A stretch of 64,000 nt of DNA from Trichuris trichiura (lineage: Eukaryota; Nematoda; Enoplea; Trichinellida; Trichuridae). The notes under the pieces are model-generated. The model was not told the origin of the DNA. It did no database searches and saw only the letters and a program-made list of their open reading frames with translations. The stretch's first letter is position 1, and each line of letters opens with the position of its first letter. The stretch spans positions 310,001 to 374,000 of the forward strand of contig JBAJFE010000025.1 in NCBI GenBank assembly GCA_037903355.1. Reading direction: 5' to 3'. The translations under genes were made by a program, and so were the position numbers. Shown piece by piece: positions 38,201-51,166 of the stretch.

Positions 38201-41200
38201 GATGATGCCTTGATCAACAGTTTAAAAAGGAAAAGGATACAGTAGGGATGCGAACTTAAACAAGAGACAACACTTCTACAGTTTTCAATAGTATTTCACT
38301 TTTCGTAGGGAAGAAACCGACGTAGTCGAATGAAGCATTTTTTTAAAATTGATTTGCTGACATTCTTTCATTTGTTATTAATAATCCAACTGCCCTTTCT
38401 TTTCTTTGAGGTTCTTTCCTGCAAACCTCTAACCTGTATCCCATATTGATCACGGTTGCCTGGCTTATTAATGGGCGACATGTTATTAGTTTGCGGGACA
38501 ACCTCGATAATCTGCCTGCGACTAGACGGGTGCAGTCGGAAAAAAGTGGCAAAACGAATAAATGAAATGAAAGAATGAGAGAAAGCCAACAATTTAATGA
38601 AAAAGCAGCGAAGCCGTTTGGTCAACGGCTTTTTCTGTTAAACCCTGTAAGGGAAATGAAGTGACAGTAAAAATTATCGTACTTCCATGAACTTCTGAGC
38701 AACTTTTTTAGAGTGGCAATTGTCGCATGAATTTGCACCCCTGCTGCCTCTGACTTCTCTTTGAACTGCTTGCACGGCTAGTGCTTATGTATTTCGTTAA
38801 ATTATGAACACAGACAATGAAAGTGATAGGCCATGGCAGGTCACTAGAGGTACATTCAGATAGTCTAAAATAAGCTTAGCTGCTTTTATGAAGAAGAAAA
38901 AGTACACGGGCAAGGATAAGCAGCCTTAAAAGTTTCTCAATCAAGTTAGCAACACAAAGTTGGGTCTGAAACGGTCCAGCGGTGCAAGAGCTTAAAGGTT
39001 GAATAAAATGTTACCGTGACAAGCCGTACTGCCACGTTCTACAGTAACGTTACTCACTTATGCGCGGTATATTTCCTATTGTTTTAATACGCTTTAGTTT
39101 ATAAGCTGTTTGGTCATTTGTCGTCTGATTTTGTTGCCCAATAACAGCAATTAAAGATGAAGCTACTCGGAAACTAACAGAGCTTCGCCAGTAATTCATG
39201 ACAGGTTATAACATTTTTTGTTGCCTATGGCTGAGGTTGAAATCATAATCTACGATGAACCTGAGCAGCACTTCTCATATTTTAAATAATATCTAATACT
39301 GTACGCATGAATAGTCTTATTTCTCCCGAATGGGTTGGGAAGCACTTTTGCGCGGAATATAACAGAAATATTTGCTCTCGCCGCCAACAGATTAAAGGTA
39401 TCCTTTTCATCTGCCAAGCTTGAAGTGCAAAAGCTCGCAAACTCTTTCATAAACTACCTCTCATGCAATTAACAGTAATTTTGGGTTGCATTAATAACGC
39501 ATATGGCATGAAAACTAGTCCTGCACCTTTTTGCCAACTTGTCGTCCCCTCGACCGTAGACGCGATGCACGCCCGAGCAGATTGGTTGTACGCGAATAAT
39601 GAAACGTTGTATAAATCAATTCATCACTTGCAAGCAAAGTGGACAATGAGTTCTGCCCAACTGTGCATCGCTTAGTAGTAAGGTGGTTTCCATTTAGCTC
39701 AAAAAGCGGAAACTCTGAGTGGAACAGCACTATTTACTGGCCTTCGTTAAAATCGGTAAACCCTGACTGAATTACGCAGTCTTGCCAAAGTGAGTGGCAA
39801 ACATTACCATCAAATTGGGCTGTTGTTGGCAAGACTTTTGGTAAGAACATTTCTGTTTCCTGTTTCCTTTATGAATGTGCCTTTTCACAGGCAGCGATTA
39901 TTAATACATGTTGCCTCATTGGATACGAATTAATTGAGCCTTAAAGACGAAAACAAAGATGAAACTTAGACTTGCTAATGCATTACGTTAATATTAATTG
40001 AGCCTGATCGTATTCCCTCCAGAATAAGCGACTCATGTTTGGGTCTGTATTGATAAAAAAAGTGATTGCCCTCGCTTACAAAATATGCTTGTACATTCTT
40101 GAAATGTCTACAAATGTTTTAAGTTCCACTATGCGGGAAAAACCTGTTCCTTTGCTTGCATTCTGATGAACTTGGAAAATCGAGTTCGTTAAAATGCTGA
40201 GAAGAAAGTACTGCTCTTTTAGCTTTTAGCTTCGGAAATATTTGCCATAAACATTGATCTACGCATGGGTGTTTTCACGCTATTCACCAGGTTTCTCTTA
40301 ACGGTTAATAAGCTTCTTAACGTTGAAGAGATTGCTAACAAAGCTGATCTGCAGAGCAGTTTCAGAAAGAACAGTTTGGACGACAAAGGGCAGACGGTTA
40401 ACTGTAAAACTTGCAAACACTTTGCATGGACAAAAATGCACCGTTTTATTTTGCAAACGTCGGCGTAATCCACTTCGTTTGTTGGAACAACCTTGTTACG
40501 AATAGTATCATTAGTTCTGAAAAAAATTTATTCAATAACTGCCAGCTGCTCAGTGGTTCTTGACGTAATAGCATGAACAAAGTCTATGCACCTTAACGGA
40601 GTAGCTCGAATAGACAACTGTCACGAAATATGCAGAGATGTTTAGTACGCGTAGCAAGCTCAATTTAGGCTACTAGAACAACGTTATTCAGGCAAGTAAT
40701 AATGTTCGCAACCATTCTCGCTGACTTCAACATCCTCCTGCTGCCTGTAGTAGGCAACAGCATAGGGAGAGTAACTTTTTTACAAGCGAAATTTTCCCAC
40801 TTAAACTTGCCGCAGTGCTCAAGGAACTGCAGTTGCTAAAGTGATAGCTATAATGCGCAACGGGCGCTGCTGGGCGGTTTTGTAAAATGGATTCACACGC
40901 AAGACTCATAAAAAAGAAGAAAAAGTAAGGAGCACTAACGACCGCGTAGATTAATTCACTATTAATATTTGCTCGTCGTTAAGCTAGACATAACAAAGAA
41001 GGATTAGGCAAGATTGATAAGCTGAAGTTCAGCTTAAACAAGTCTAACACCAGTATGCTTCGAGCAGGGACGAATGTGACTACGTGCACAGAAACATGTA
41101 CCAACCATTCTTTGCTGCTGCTGTTGAACTGCTTTAAATGGACAACGCTTTTGTCAGCTAAGACATACATGCCTAATTGTGCAAATATCTGGTGAATTTA

Positions 41201-41656
41201 CTAAGGAAACATTGAAATTGGCCATGTTTATATACATATATATTTATGCGCTTTATCTTTGGGAGTTATGACACGGAGCATCTGCCATACATTATTTGCT
41301 CCGTCAGCGGCTATGTGAGAAATCTGAATGAACCAGCTGCTTGTTCATATTTCACTGAAGGGACCCGTATGATTGCATTTGCTTCAATCACGCGTCTGCC
41401 TACCCCGCTTGCTTTGCTCCCAACTCAAAACAGCCTATTTGCTAGATTCTGTCAAGACGTCATCTGCGATCGATCGGCGGGAATAGAGTACATCGATCAA
41501 CGGGATTTTTGATTCTGCAGAAACCAGGACGTTCCTAACGGCACAGCTAGTATCCACGGCAGCATCCGTCTTCCACTGCTCTTCATCGAAACATTTTGCG
41601 CCGCCTGCTTGGCAGATCAGTTGGTTCAGTGACAAGGTGATCTCTGAACTTCAGCC
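35291..41656. other. 6.4-kb interval without a recognised gene
   Basis: Only short unconnected frames, none with a family signature or a convincing exon chain. It contains one decayed hammerhead-like copy at 37049-37078. The right end should carry the promoter of the first SLC17 gene. Confidence 0.45.
37049..37078 (-). ncRNA. Decayed hammerhead-like core, copy G
   Basis: On the minus strand TTGAAGA (37072-37078; first C changed to T), C, then an interval in which GGCC and GGCC can pair, then GAAAGCTCTGG. It keeps the GAAAGCTC text of the subfamily but the core is mutated. Confidence 0.3.
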
Positions 41657-44600
41657 ATGAAGGCCAGCCAAAGCTCAGGTACATTTTCTGCATAATTTTT
41701 TAAATTCAATTTTGTTTAAACTGCCATACTTCTGTCCGTTAATAAATTGGGCAACACTACCGTTTAGCGTATCAAATTATCAACCAGTTGGCCATTACAT
41801 TGTTGCTTTTTTGGGGTGCTGCTCCCGCTTCATATATCTTGGCGGTTGAAAACGACTTAAATATATCTTTCCCTATTTTTTGACAGGACCGGCCTTCGGT
41901 TGGCGCCACATTGTCACCATACTATGCTTCTTTGGCTTCTTCTTTCTATACTCCCTAAAGGTAAACCTCAGTGTGGCTATTGTGGCTATGCTGAATCACA
42001 CGGCAATCCAAGCGGAAAGCGAAGTGGTGACTGGTAAAAATGTAACGAAGATCGAAGTGTGCGCCTCGGACCCAACATCCCAGGGGCAAGTTAAAAAAGT
42101 AAGCTGATAATGTTCGCTTAACTTTGTAAGCCACCGAAGGAGTTTCCATACCAATACATCATTTTTCGGTGTTACTTCTATTGACGGGATATTCTCGCGG
42201 GATCATCTCTTACCATGTGCGAGGGCTGCTTCTTTGACCTCTTGGCAGGTTTCAATAGATTACCGACAGAAAGATAGCAAAGTTCTTTTCGCCTTTTTGT
42301 CAAATTTGGTGGGTGGAATCAGTTGCTAGAAGCGTAGTTTTAAAAAATCGAATGATTCATTTGCTCTTTTAGCGGCATCAATATTTTGATGGCAATGACG
42401 CTCATACTGACTAAGCAAAAGTGCGTTAATACGTTTGCCGTAGTAAAGGTGACGCAAGCATTCCAGAACCGCTACATTACGCATTTTTTCTCAACTCTCT
42501 CTCTCTCTATAGGTACGTCAATGCAGCGAACATGAGATTCTTTAGCTATTTGTGGTGACTTAAACGCAGTTGTCTAGATGTCCATAAATAGTCAATTGAT
42601 GATTTCTTTAAGCACAACTAGAAGTAATTAATGAGCAAATATAGCTTTTTTTCCATTGCCAACGCCACGAGACTGTTCGTAAGAGCACTAAAGCCGTGTA
42701 TTCCCTTTTCTATCAATATTACTCATTAATTGAGTCGAAGTTGTCGTCCTGCTGAATTCGGAATTAAAGCGACAAGGCCTCTTTGCTGCCTGTTAACCAA
42801 ACCATCATAGAATGGTTACGACTGTTGCCCAGTGGACTATCATAACCTCGACATATTGCAGTTAAAGTGATTATAATGCAGCTGCATATACTGTGTGCAG
42901 TTCAGTTTCATAGGATTTTAAGGTTGAGTAGTCAGACTTCCTATTATGGTTTCACAAGAGCCATTCGTCTACCAAGACATAAAAGGTATCGTGATTGAAT
43001 ATTGACTTATAAATATAGAAAAGAAGACAACAAACAGGAAAGATACCTTTTCCTCTACATCCTTTGTTAACGCGCCTACTTAATGAGCCTATGGGCTACA
43101 ATTAAAAGGCGCGCGATAAAGTTTTCAAGCTTTCAGAATCAAAGCTATAAGTAAGGCGTTGAGTAGTTGAGTACTGTTTAGCTTGACAATGTTGCCTAAC
43201 CCATCTATGCAATCTACATTTAAACCGAAAAACTTTTAAAAAGGTAGTGTTGGTAATACTAGTAGAAGTGTAGTCAACGATGCTTATCTTAATGAAATTG
43301 ACAATATTTACGTAAGCGAGTAATCCGAATCGCCCCAGTATACAGAAAATAAACCTATGGAATTTAGCCGTCCCGTGCAGATGTATGACTCAGGAGAGAT
43401 TGTAAATTGAAAATTGCTCTCATCGCTGCTCTCATCCGTTCTTTTTTCACTGCAGAAATTGGAGCAACAGAGGCATTTTTCTTTGCTGTCGGCTAATTTG
43501 AAACATTTCCGGCGAATGCGCTTTTAACGTGCTGCTGTGAGCAGAATGAAGTAATGGATTCCACTAGCAGCTTTGCTCAAGCAAGTAGCAGACATGCAGT
43601 ATCACTCGTAGTCTTCTCAGCTTGAGTTTACGAAGAAATGGTCCGTTGACCATCAAGATTCAAACTGAATCATCATTCTGAGATAGGATTGACAAAACGA
43701 AACTCGTTAGTTACAGCTTCAAATGGCTTTTTACCAAAAATGGACCACCGTTTGCTGGGGAAATTGTTGGCACATTAAACTGATAAGGTTCATTATTTCT
43801 TAATTTTATGAATGCTGGAAAATTGCGCCGATCTCACCTGTTTCAATCGATTTTCGATAGCTGCAATGCAAACAGGAGGAGGTCACAGACAATAAATGAA
43901 TGGAGTAAATTTTTGAAAACGGCGCGCCCTCCTGCCGGTTTGTTAGCATTGTTCGCTGGCAAATCGATGCCCGAATGGGAACTTGTCAGCAATAAGGATT
44001 GCAAGATGATGTAACATTTTTGAAATAAACCTGTCTCGAGTGGTTAAAAAATGCCAACGCTTTTAAAAATAAAAGGAAAAGCGAAATCCGCCTATTGGCT
44101 TATTATTTGCTGCTTAATTAAAAGCATTGGTCATTAACGACGACACGGAAGGAATTTTGAAAAATAAAGCACCATTGACCCTTTAAGCGAATCGTATTTT
44201 CATGAGAGCTGAGTGACGCAAACAGTTTTTTTCTCTTCCTAAATGGTTTTGCAAAGAGTTCTCGTTAAGCGTTCATTTTTTATGTATACCCACAAGCGAA
44301 AACTGAGAGCTTGGCAAACTGCTTCTGAAAATTTCCATGGCTTTTCAGGACGGTCCATTTGACTGGGATGCCACGACACAGGGCAACATTCTTGGTGCCT
44401 TCTTCTATGGTTACATAGTTACGCAAATACCCGGAGGATTACTGGCTACAAAGTTCGGAGGTATATCCGCGTTGTTTTCATGCGGACAACCATGATACAT
44501 TACGTTGCGTGCTTTAATATGGAATTCCTTTAGCAAAATGGGTCTTTGGATTGGGGACTTTCTTGACAGCGATTTTCGCTCTGCTGACACCGGTCGCTGC

Positions 44601-47600
44601 CAATGCAGGGGCTGGAATGGTCATTTTTGTCAGAGTATTGATGGGAATAGCTGAGGTAAGTCTAGAACGATATGCAGACGCTGATCGCTGCGCTGCTACG
44701 CTTTCATAAAGTTTTCTCGTACCAAATATAAACCCAATTGTTCCAAATGTAGAACATTATCCTTCGTCTTAATAGTTGTCATTCCGTCTGTCACCTTCGT
44801 GCACGTTGGAAATGACAAACTTATTTTAAAGGGAGTTACATGGCCTGCGAGCCAAGCGCTGTTCGCGAAATGGGCTCCGCCGTCTGAACGGAGCAAATTA
44901 CCATCATTTGCCATATCAGGTAAAATACATTAGCAATGCATACTTCTGCTTCATATGCAAAAATGTCTTAGGCTGTTTTATTGGAACGGTGGTAGCATTC
45001 ATAGCATCAGGTTTTTTGGCTGATTCCAACATTATGGGCGGTTGGCCTTCGGTATTCTACTGCTTTGGTAAGTAAGCAAACATTTCCTTAGTAGTTCGAC
45101 AAGTCGAAAGTGCAAGCTTCAATTATTTCTTGTCATTGAAACATATTTCTCCACTACAAAGTAATTTTTTTAATGTTGGTAACCTCTTGTTTTATAACGG
45201 GAATTTATGCATATAAAATTTTTTCTCTCCTATTTATAGTTCCCGTTTTTTAATACCACAAAATTTTTTTGCGGAGCTTTCGGCTACACTCTTGGGCCGT
45301 CCTCAGTGCATAAAAACAAAAATTAAAAAACATTTCTTGGCCAGCATCAAAATCGGCTGCTCAGGAGCTCTTCTGTATTGTCAGCCGACGTGGTTATCTG
45401 TTGAGTCGATCGTTGACTCATCAGAGTTGACTTCCACGTGGCCAGTGCTACATCGGAGCAATCTCCACGCCACCGTCTTTGGTGAAAGTACGATATAGAA
45501 TGACAGGGAAAGCATTAAGCCAGCTAATTTAGACGGAGTTTAAACAAAGAAATTTAAGCCAAAATTTTGTGGTCTTAAAAAAGAGGAACTACAAAGTAAT
45601 TGTTAAAATAGCGTAACAGTTTCTTATACCGAGCTGAGTATACATAAAAACAATATGAATTAATGGAACGGTTTCTTTTTCTAGGAATTGCTACCATTCT
45701 CTGGTTTATCATTTGGACAATTTTCGTTTCCAACGAGCCAGAGGGTCATCATTTCATTGGAAATGCCGAGAAAACATACATAGTCAACAGTCTGAAGGTT
45801 GAAGGCGGCAGCTCAAAGGTTTGTAGCAGTTTTGTCAAATTAATTTAAGTAATCTATGAAGCAACCATTATGACATCATTGACTGTTTCATAATTTCTAC
45901 AGGGATCCAGCTTCAAAGACATTCCGTTAAAGTCTATTTTGACATCAATACCTATATGGGCCGCAATGATTAGTCACTTCACGTACAACTGGGCTTTATA
46001 CGTCCTTCTCACTGGTTTGCCTTTGTACTTTAAGAATGTACTGGGATTCGATTTGAAATCTGTGAGCGCTGTTTTGACGCCAAAAATTTATAACACCATA
46101 AGTGCAACTTTAGAATGGAGTACTATCGTCTATTCCCTATTTGGTTCAGGCGCTGATTCAGTCTGCAGCTGGCCAGGTTGCTGATACGATGCGAACCAAA
46201 TGCAAGTTGAGCACAACGTGCGTAAGAAAAATTATGGATTGCTTCGGTAAGTCACTGACAACTAAATAATATGCGAAAAAGGCAAAAGTTGACAATACCA
46301 GCTGACGCGTTTGCTCGCGGCGAAGAACAAAATATTCTTAAAGTGACATTTTGAAAATGCAGTTTCGAGCGCTCAGCAAGAAAAAGAAAGCTAAAGGCGC
46401 TTTCAACGCGTTTGTCTAAATTGAGAGTAGCCATGACCTGCACTTATAGAAAACTGTAAAGCATCACTGGAGGTGCAAGCACCTAGCTCGTTTGACAAAA
46501 GTTCGTTGCGATCAGCAGAAAGCGGTAAATGCTATGTTCACTAATCTCGTTCGCAACACGTTGCTGCGTTTAACAAAATAAGATATTTTGGGCAACGTAA
46601 CCAGGTGTTTTGTGTAACTTGAAAGCGTGCGCATATTGCACACTTGAAAGCTGCCCAAAATTGTGATAAGCACAGTGAATTGTTGCAGATTTTGATTTGA
46701 TTAAAAACGATTATTTTAAAACTAATTTTAAAACTAATCATACCTTCGGAACTACGCAACTGTAGAATGCCTCCTTTACGTAAAGTGAGAAAACGATGTA
46801 TCGTTTCACTTACTTCACCTTCAGTTGGTCGCGTTGCAGTTGCTGCAAAGTTGGGTGGTTCTTCTCCTTTTTGGGAAGCCAACAATTCCTGCAACGTTAA
46901 ATATATTTTCAATGGAAAATCAATTGACCGATGCAGCGAATGTGAGCAAAATCTTATTGCACGTGAGAAAATAGATTTAAAAATGTTATTAATACAAAAG
47001 TAATAATACAAGATGCCGGCTAGTGATTAACAAAGGAAAGTATTAATAGGAAATAGACGACTTCTTTCATGCTCTTTACGGTTCAAGCAATTGAGCGAAA
47101 GCATTTGTAAAAATTGCGAACTAGAACGCGGCTGCTTATCAATCACGTTGCTTCTTAGTGTCTAGATAGAAATTTGCATACATTTGCGATAGCATAATAG
47201 TATCTTTACAGGCCATTTAATACCTGCTATTTGCGTAATCTTCGTTGGATACGTCGGATGCAATAGCGCGGCTGCAGTAGCTCTTCTAACTCTATCGGTC
47301 GGCTTTTCTGGCCTTTGCGGTGGCGGATTCTTTGTGAACTATCTGGATTTATGTCCACAATACACAGGTACTTGTTAAGTTAGCTTTTTTCAACTGCTTC
47401 ACAATTCTTTTTAAGGATTAGTGTTTGGCATATCAAACACGCTTGCTACCGTTCCTGGAATCCTGGGACCGAACATAACAGGATGGCTAACAAAGGGAGA
47501 AGTAAGAAAATAAGATTATGATTAAGGGATATATTTAAAGAACCTACTTATACAATGATATTACTTTTTTAGCCGTCCTTTGAATCGTGGAGAATTGTTT

Positions 47601-47737
47601 TCTTCATTGCCGGAGCACTTTACTTCTTCTCCGTTGTATTCTATGCAATCTTCGGCAAAGGAACCCTTCAGCCATGGGCTCAAACCAAGGCAACTCAATC
47701 AGCGACGTTGGCGACCGTTGAAGATGACGACACTTGA
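41657..47737 (+). CDS. SLC17-family anion transporter (sialin/vesicular type), copy 1
   Basis: A major-facilitator transporter of the SLC17 group, which exports organic anions (sialate, glutamate, phosphate and similar) from lysosomes or loads vesicles. Exons: 41657-41678, 41887-42098, 44349-44460, 44534-44655, 44832-44919, 44972-45067, 45685-45818, 45903-46061, 46114-46246, 47212-47367, 47416-47501, 47573-47737; 494 residues, the usual size. Visible: FGWRHIV then [11 protein letters not shown] (span 1), an N-glycosylated loop (NHT, NVT), [19 protein letters not shown] (span 2), [32 protein letters not shown] (span 7 region), [49 protein letters not shown]. Most introns are short, but 42099-44348 is 2250 bases, 45068-45684 617 and 46247-47211 965. 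AATAAA lies at 48076-48081. Substrate cannot be read from sequence. Confidence 0.95.
42099..44348 (+). other. 2.25-kb intron of SLC17 copy 1
   Basis: It separates the glycosylated loop exon from the DGPFDWD exon. The paralogous intron in copy 2 is 47 bases, so this one has expanded or the other shrunk. I see a TC/AT-rich stretch but no exon or clear element. Confidence 0.6.
45278..45306 (-). ncRNA. Hammerhead-ribozyme-like core, copy F, in an SLC17 intron
   Basis: On the minus strand CTGAGGA (45300-45306), C, GGC (45296-45298 region) pairing with GCC (45282-45284), GAAA (45278-45281), then GCTCCGC. It sits antisense in intron 45068-45684 of SLC17 copy 1. Stem II is short. Confidence 0.35.
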
Positions 47738-48402
47738 TTTACAAAATTCACCGAGTTGAAAAGCTTACACTGTTTATGCCTTCTCTACATTAGTTAGCAA
47801 ATCGAAAGCGCCTTGACGAGCAGCGTAGCTGTCGAAAAAATAGAAAGTTGAAAAATTGCTTGCCAAAAGTGGCTTTCTCGAAGTAGACATTTTCACAATC
47901 TATTTTGCTGGTTAGTTGAGCCTAGATGGTATGAAGCCCCTGAATTGTAATTTGACAGACCAGTAATAGATACTTGGAAAGCCATTTTGACGTGTGTACA
48001 TAAAAACATTCACCTGAAACTACTCTAATACGCGCTACTAATATTTTACGCTCATTCCATCTTACTTGTACTCACAATAAATTCGGATACCTCGCAAACT
48101 CACTTTTTGCGAATTCGCGTACGTATGTTTATAACTCCCTGATACCATTGTTAGCCAAAGTGGCCTTCCTATAAAAGGCTTCGAATATTGCATGTCAATT
48201 TTCGAAATATCAACGTTGAAATAACACCGCACTTAAAGGTAGCACCACATTTGCCCCCACCTCTTTATGAATTTTATTACTCCAACAATTTAACGCAAAC
48301 TTCTTCTCCATCCACTACTTCAACCAAAGAATTTTTAGCATTAATCTTTAATTCGTCGATTCAATACAAAACGGTTTCCGCTATATTCTTTCATTAGTTC
48401 AA

Positions 48403-50889
48403 TCAAAAACGTTCTTTCGCAGATGTACTTTTCTTTTTCTTTTCATATTGGGGATCAGCCCACCACTGAATTGAAGCCTTCGCAAAAATCATGTAGAAAA
48501 TTGTAGAGAAAAAGTAAAGACTAGCAGCTATGTAAAACACTATTTGCCACGAGGCGACAGTTGGCTAGAAGAAAAGCGCTACTGATCGAATGCAAAGAAA
48601 CAGGGAAAAGTTACCTCGTCTCGAATGAGCGTCTGCGTTAGATATGGCCCAGCGATGCCCGGAATTGTGGCCAGCGTGTTTGACATTCCAAAGATGACCC
48701 CTTAAGTTGCGTAATTGCCAAAGGGTATGCGTGAAACGTAGACAATGATTTCACCTGCGTACTGAGGACTAATATCAAACAAATTGACAAAAAAGCCTCC
48801 ACCAGTAAGACCGGTGAGACCAACAGCGGTAGAAAGTAAGGCAATTGCTGCGGTAGTATCACAACCAATGTGGCCAACGGCTATTATGCAAATTCCAGGG
48901 AAGAAATGAGCTAAAAATTCACGCAAAATAAAATGAAATGTCTTGCAACGGGTGTACACGTTGCCATCATAGAAAGTTACGGATTTCCCGTTCAATCGAA
49001 AAAACTGAACGAGTAAAAGCTCAGAGCATTCGGGATCTCTGGATCCCATTTTCAACGTAGTAAGCCAGATACAGGCGCTAGTCTTAATACTTAGTTCAAT
49101 CTATTACACCGGAGATGGAACCTGCAGGGCCAGAAAGCTTTGATTTCTTACTCGTTTAGTTTTTAAAATCAAATTGGGATACTGCAAACATTTAAATCGA
49201 TAATTGAATATTTAACAACGTATATCACTACGAACCGCTACAGTCCAGCAGCTTCCTGACCAGTTCAGTTTTGAGGCCACATTTTGATCGCAAAGTATCA
49301 GCAACAGGACCAACAACTATTTGCACAACGGTTTGAGCAACATACGGTATAGCAGAAAGAAGGCCGTTCTGTTTCAAAAGGAAAAACTTATTCAAATGCG
49401 ACAAAGGAATTTGCTCGTACAGCTCTGAGATTTAAACCGAGTACTGTATTGAAGTAAGTGGGTAAGCTAGTCAACAGTGTGTAGTTACACCAATTGAAAG
49501 TGAAGTGACTTATGAACACTGCCCAAACGGCAGTAGACGTAATAATGGCTTTCCAGGGAAGATCCATCATTCCGGGCACCTAAAGCAGCATACATTGCTA
49601 CATACTAATCAATTGCAAAACCTCTGGTTACTGGTTTGTTTATAACAATAAAATTATTAAGGAAAAAAATAAAGACATCTTATCGATTTCCTACAGCACT
49701 ATGAACTTTTCAACTTAACTTGACCCGATAACTTATAAAAAATCTTTGGTTTCTTAAACTTGAAATGCATTTGAAAAAGTGGCAGCAAATAAATACCTTT
49801 CCATCTTGATTACGTGACTTCAAATCCCTAGAGAGGCACTTTGCTATGTAGTCTTTTTCAGCATCTCTTATGAAACGATGTCCGGCTGGATTGCTAGAAA
49901 CAAATATGACCCAAACAGCAAACCATATACACGAAATGAGACCTGAAAACGTTGGGTTTTAACGGCAAAATCTATCAACAAAAAACTCGCTTACCGCAAA
50001 CATAGAATACTGATGGCCAACCGCCAAGAAAATTTGAATCGGCTAATAGACCAGACGTGATGAAGGCAATAACAATTCCAAAGGAGCAACCTTGAAAAGA
50101 AGAATAGGTGAAAAGAGGCTGACTTTAGAACAATGAATTACCTGAAATTGTGAGCGTAGGTATCTTAGTCCTCTCGTGAGGGGGAACCCATTGGGCTAAA
50201 ATGGCCTGACAAGCAGGGAAAGTAATACCCTGAATTGCTGCAAGTAATATTTGTCCTTTGCTTTGCTAATTATAAAAATTGCCTCTGAGAGTCCTTGAAG
50301 CACTCGAATCGCTATGAGATACTCAACGCCAGCAGCTGCAGCTAGCGGAACAAAAAATGTCAAAACGCCAGCAAGAAATGTGCCTAATCCGAAAATCCAT
50401 TTTCCTATAAGGGACACATTTTTCAGCTTTTCATGCTTCGCATAACTTTTTAAAAACCTCCAAATTTTGCTGACAACAGTCCACCCGGCATTTGAGTCCA
50501 AATGTAACCATAATAAAAAGATCCAAGCACAATACCCATTTGAGTGCGACTCCAAAGAAACGGACCGTCCTGGAAACTTATTTTCTTTTCAGCTGATTTT
50601 GAAGTTGAAGTGTTACTTTATCAACGGTCGTCTGGTTGGGGGCTGCGCACAAAGAGGGAGAGAAAGGGAGTGTTTCGTTTCTTATCTTCTCAAGTCTTTC
50701 CCACGATTGATCTTCAAGTGCCGTATTGTTAACCATTGAAACGATCGTAACGCTTAGATTGAAAATGATGAGGTAGTTGGTCATAAATCCAAATGTGCCC
50801 AGAAAGGCAATGATGTGCCGCCAGCCAAATCCATACTCTGAAAAGAAAAATAACTTTCTAAACGAAACAGCAAACTTGGTTGACTTCAT
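48403..50889 (-). CDS. SLC17-family anion transporter, copy 2 (inverted paralogue)
   Basis: Paralogue of the preceding gene in opposite orientation, stops 665 bases apart. Exons on the minus strand: 50617-50889, 50458-50569, 50283-50404, 50142-50229, 49995-50090, 49797-49942, 49421-49579, 49236-49368, 48755-48910, 48615-48700, 48403-48564; 510 residues. Exon lengths 112, 122, 88, 96, 159, 133, 156 and 86 equal those of copy 1 exactly. Visible: FGWRHIIAFLG, FNLSVTIVSMVNNT, GIVLGSFYYGYIWTQMPGG, RVLQGLSEGITFPACQA, HFTFNWCNYTLLTSLPTYF, TGGGFFVNLFD, MSNTLATIPGIAGP, a lysine-rich C-terminus. Intron 50230-50282 has a GC rather than GT donor. The N-terminus is uncertain: the frame reads straight through a T-rich, CAG-ending stretch where copy 1 has an intron, and no in-frame donor was found, so I start at the ATG at 50889. 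Confidence 0.93.
50230..50282 (-). other. GC-AG intron in SLC17 copy 2
   Basis: The codon pair SE|GI spans this 53-base intron, which begins GCAATT and ends TTCAG on the minus strand. The homologous intron of copy 1 (44656-44831) begins GTAAGT. Both flanking exons keep family length and phase only if splicing occurs at the GC. Confidence 0.75.
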
Positions 50890-51041
50890 GGCCGCTCTGC
50901 TTTTAGGAGCCAAAAATATTAAGCAGATGAGCTTAAGGTTAATTCGTTCAGAAAATCAAGCCACTATCAGTTCTAAATTTCGTCGTACGTATGCAAAGAG
51001 ATTTACGGAACTTGAGCATGCATACACTATTTGCTTTTTAC

Positions 51042-51166
51042 CCGCATCGAGCATTCCATTTTGTTTTTCTGATATTTCAAGCTCCTTTGGCATTGCGAAG
51101 CCTTCCAGCTGTCGAACCTGCAAGTTGACGACATCAAAGTACTTTGCCTCATATTCAAAATCGCAG
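51042..51166 (-). CDS. Possible single exon of an unknown gene
   Basis: Minus strand, from a TTTCAG acceptor to a GTAAAA donor, open throughout, encoding a charged stretch with EAKYFDVVNLQVRQLE and FAMPKELEISEKQNG. The composition is protein-like and helix-prone, unlike neighbouring noise, and it lies just upstream of SLC17 copy 2 on the same strand. I recognise no family and found no partner exons. Confidence 0.28.
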
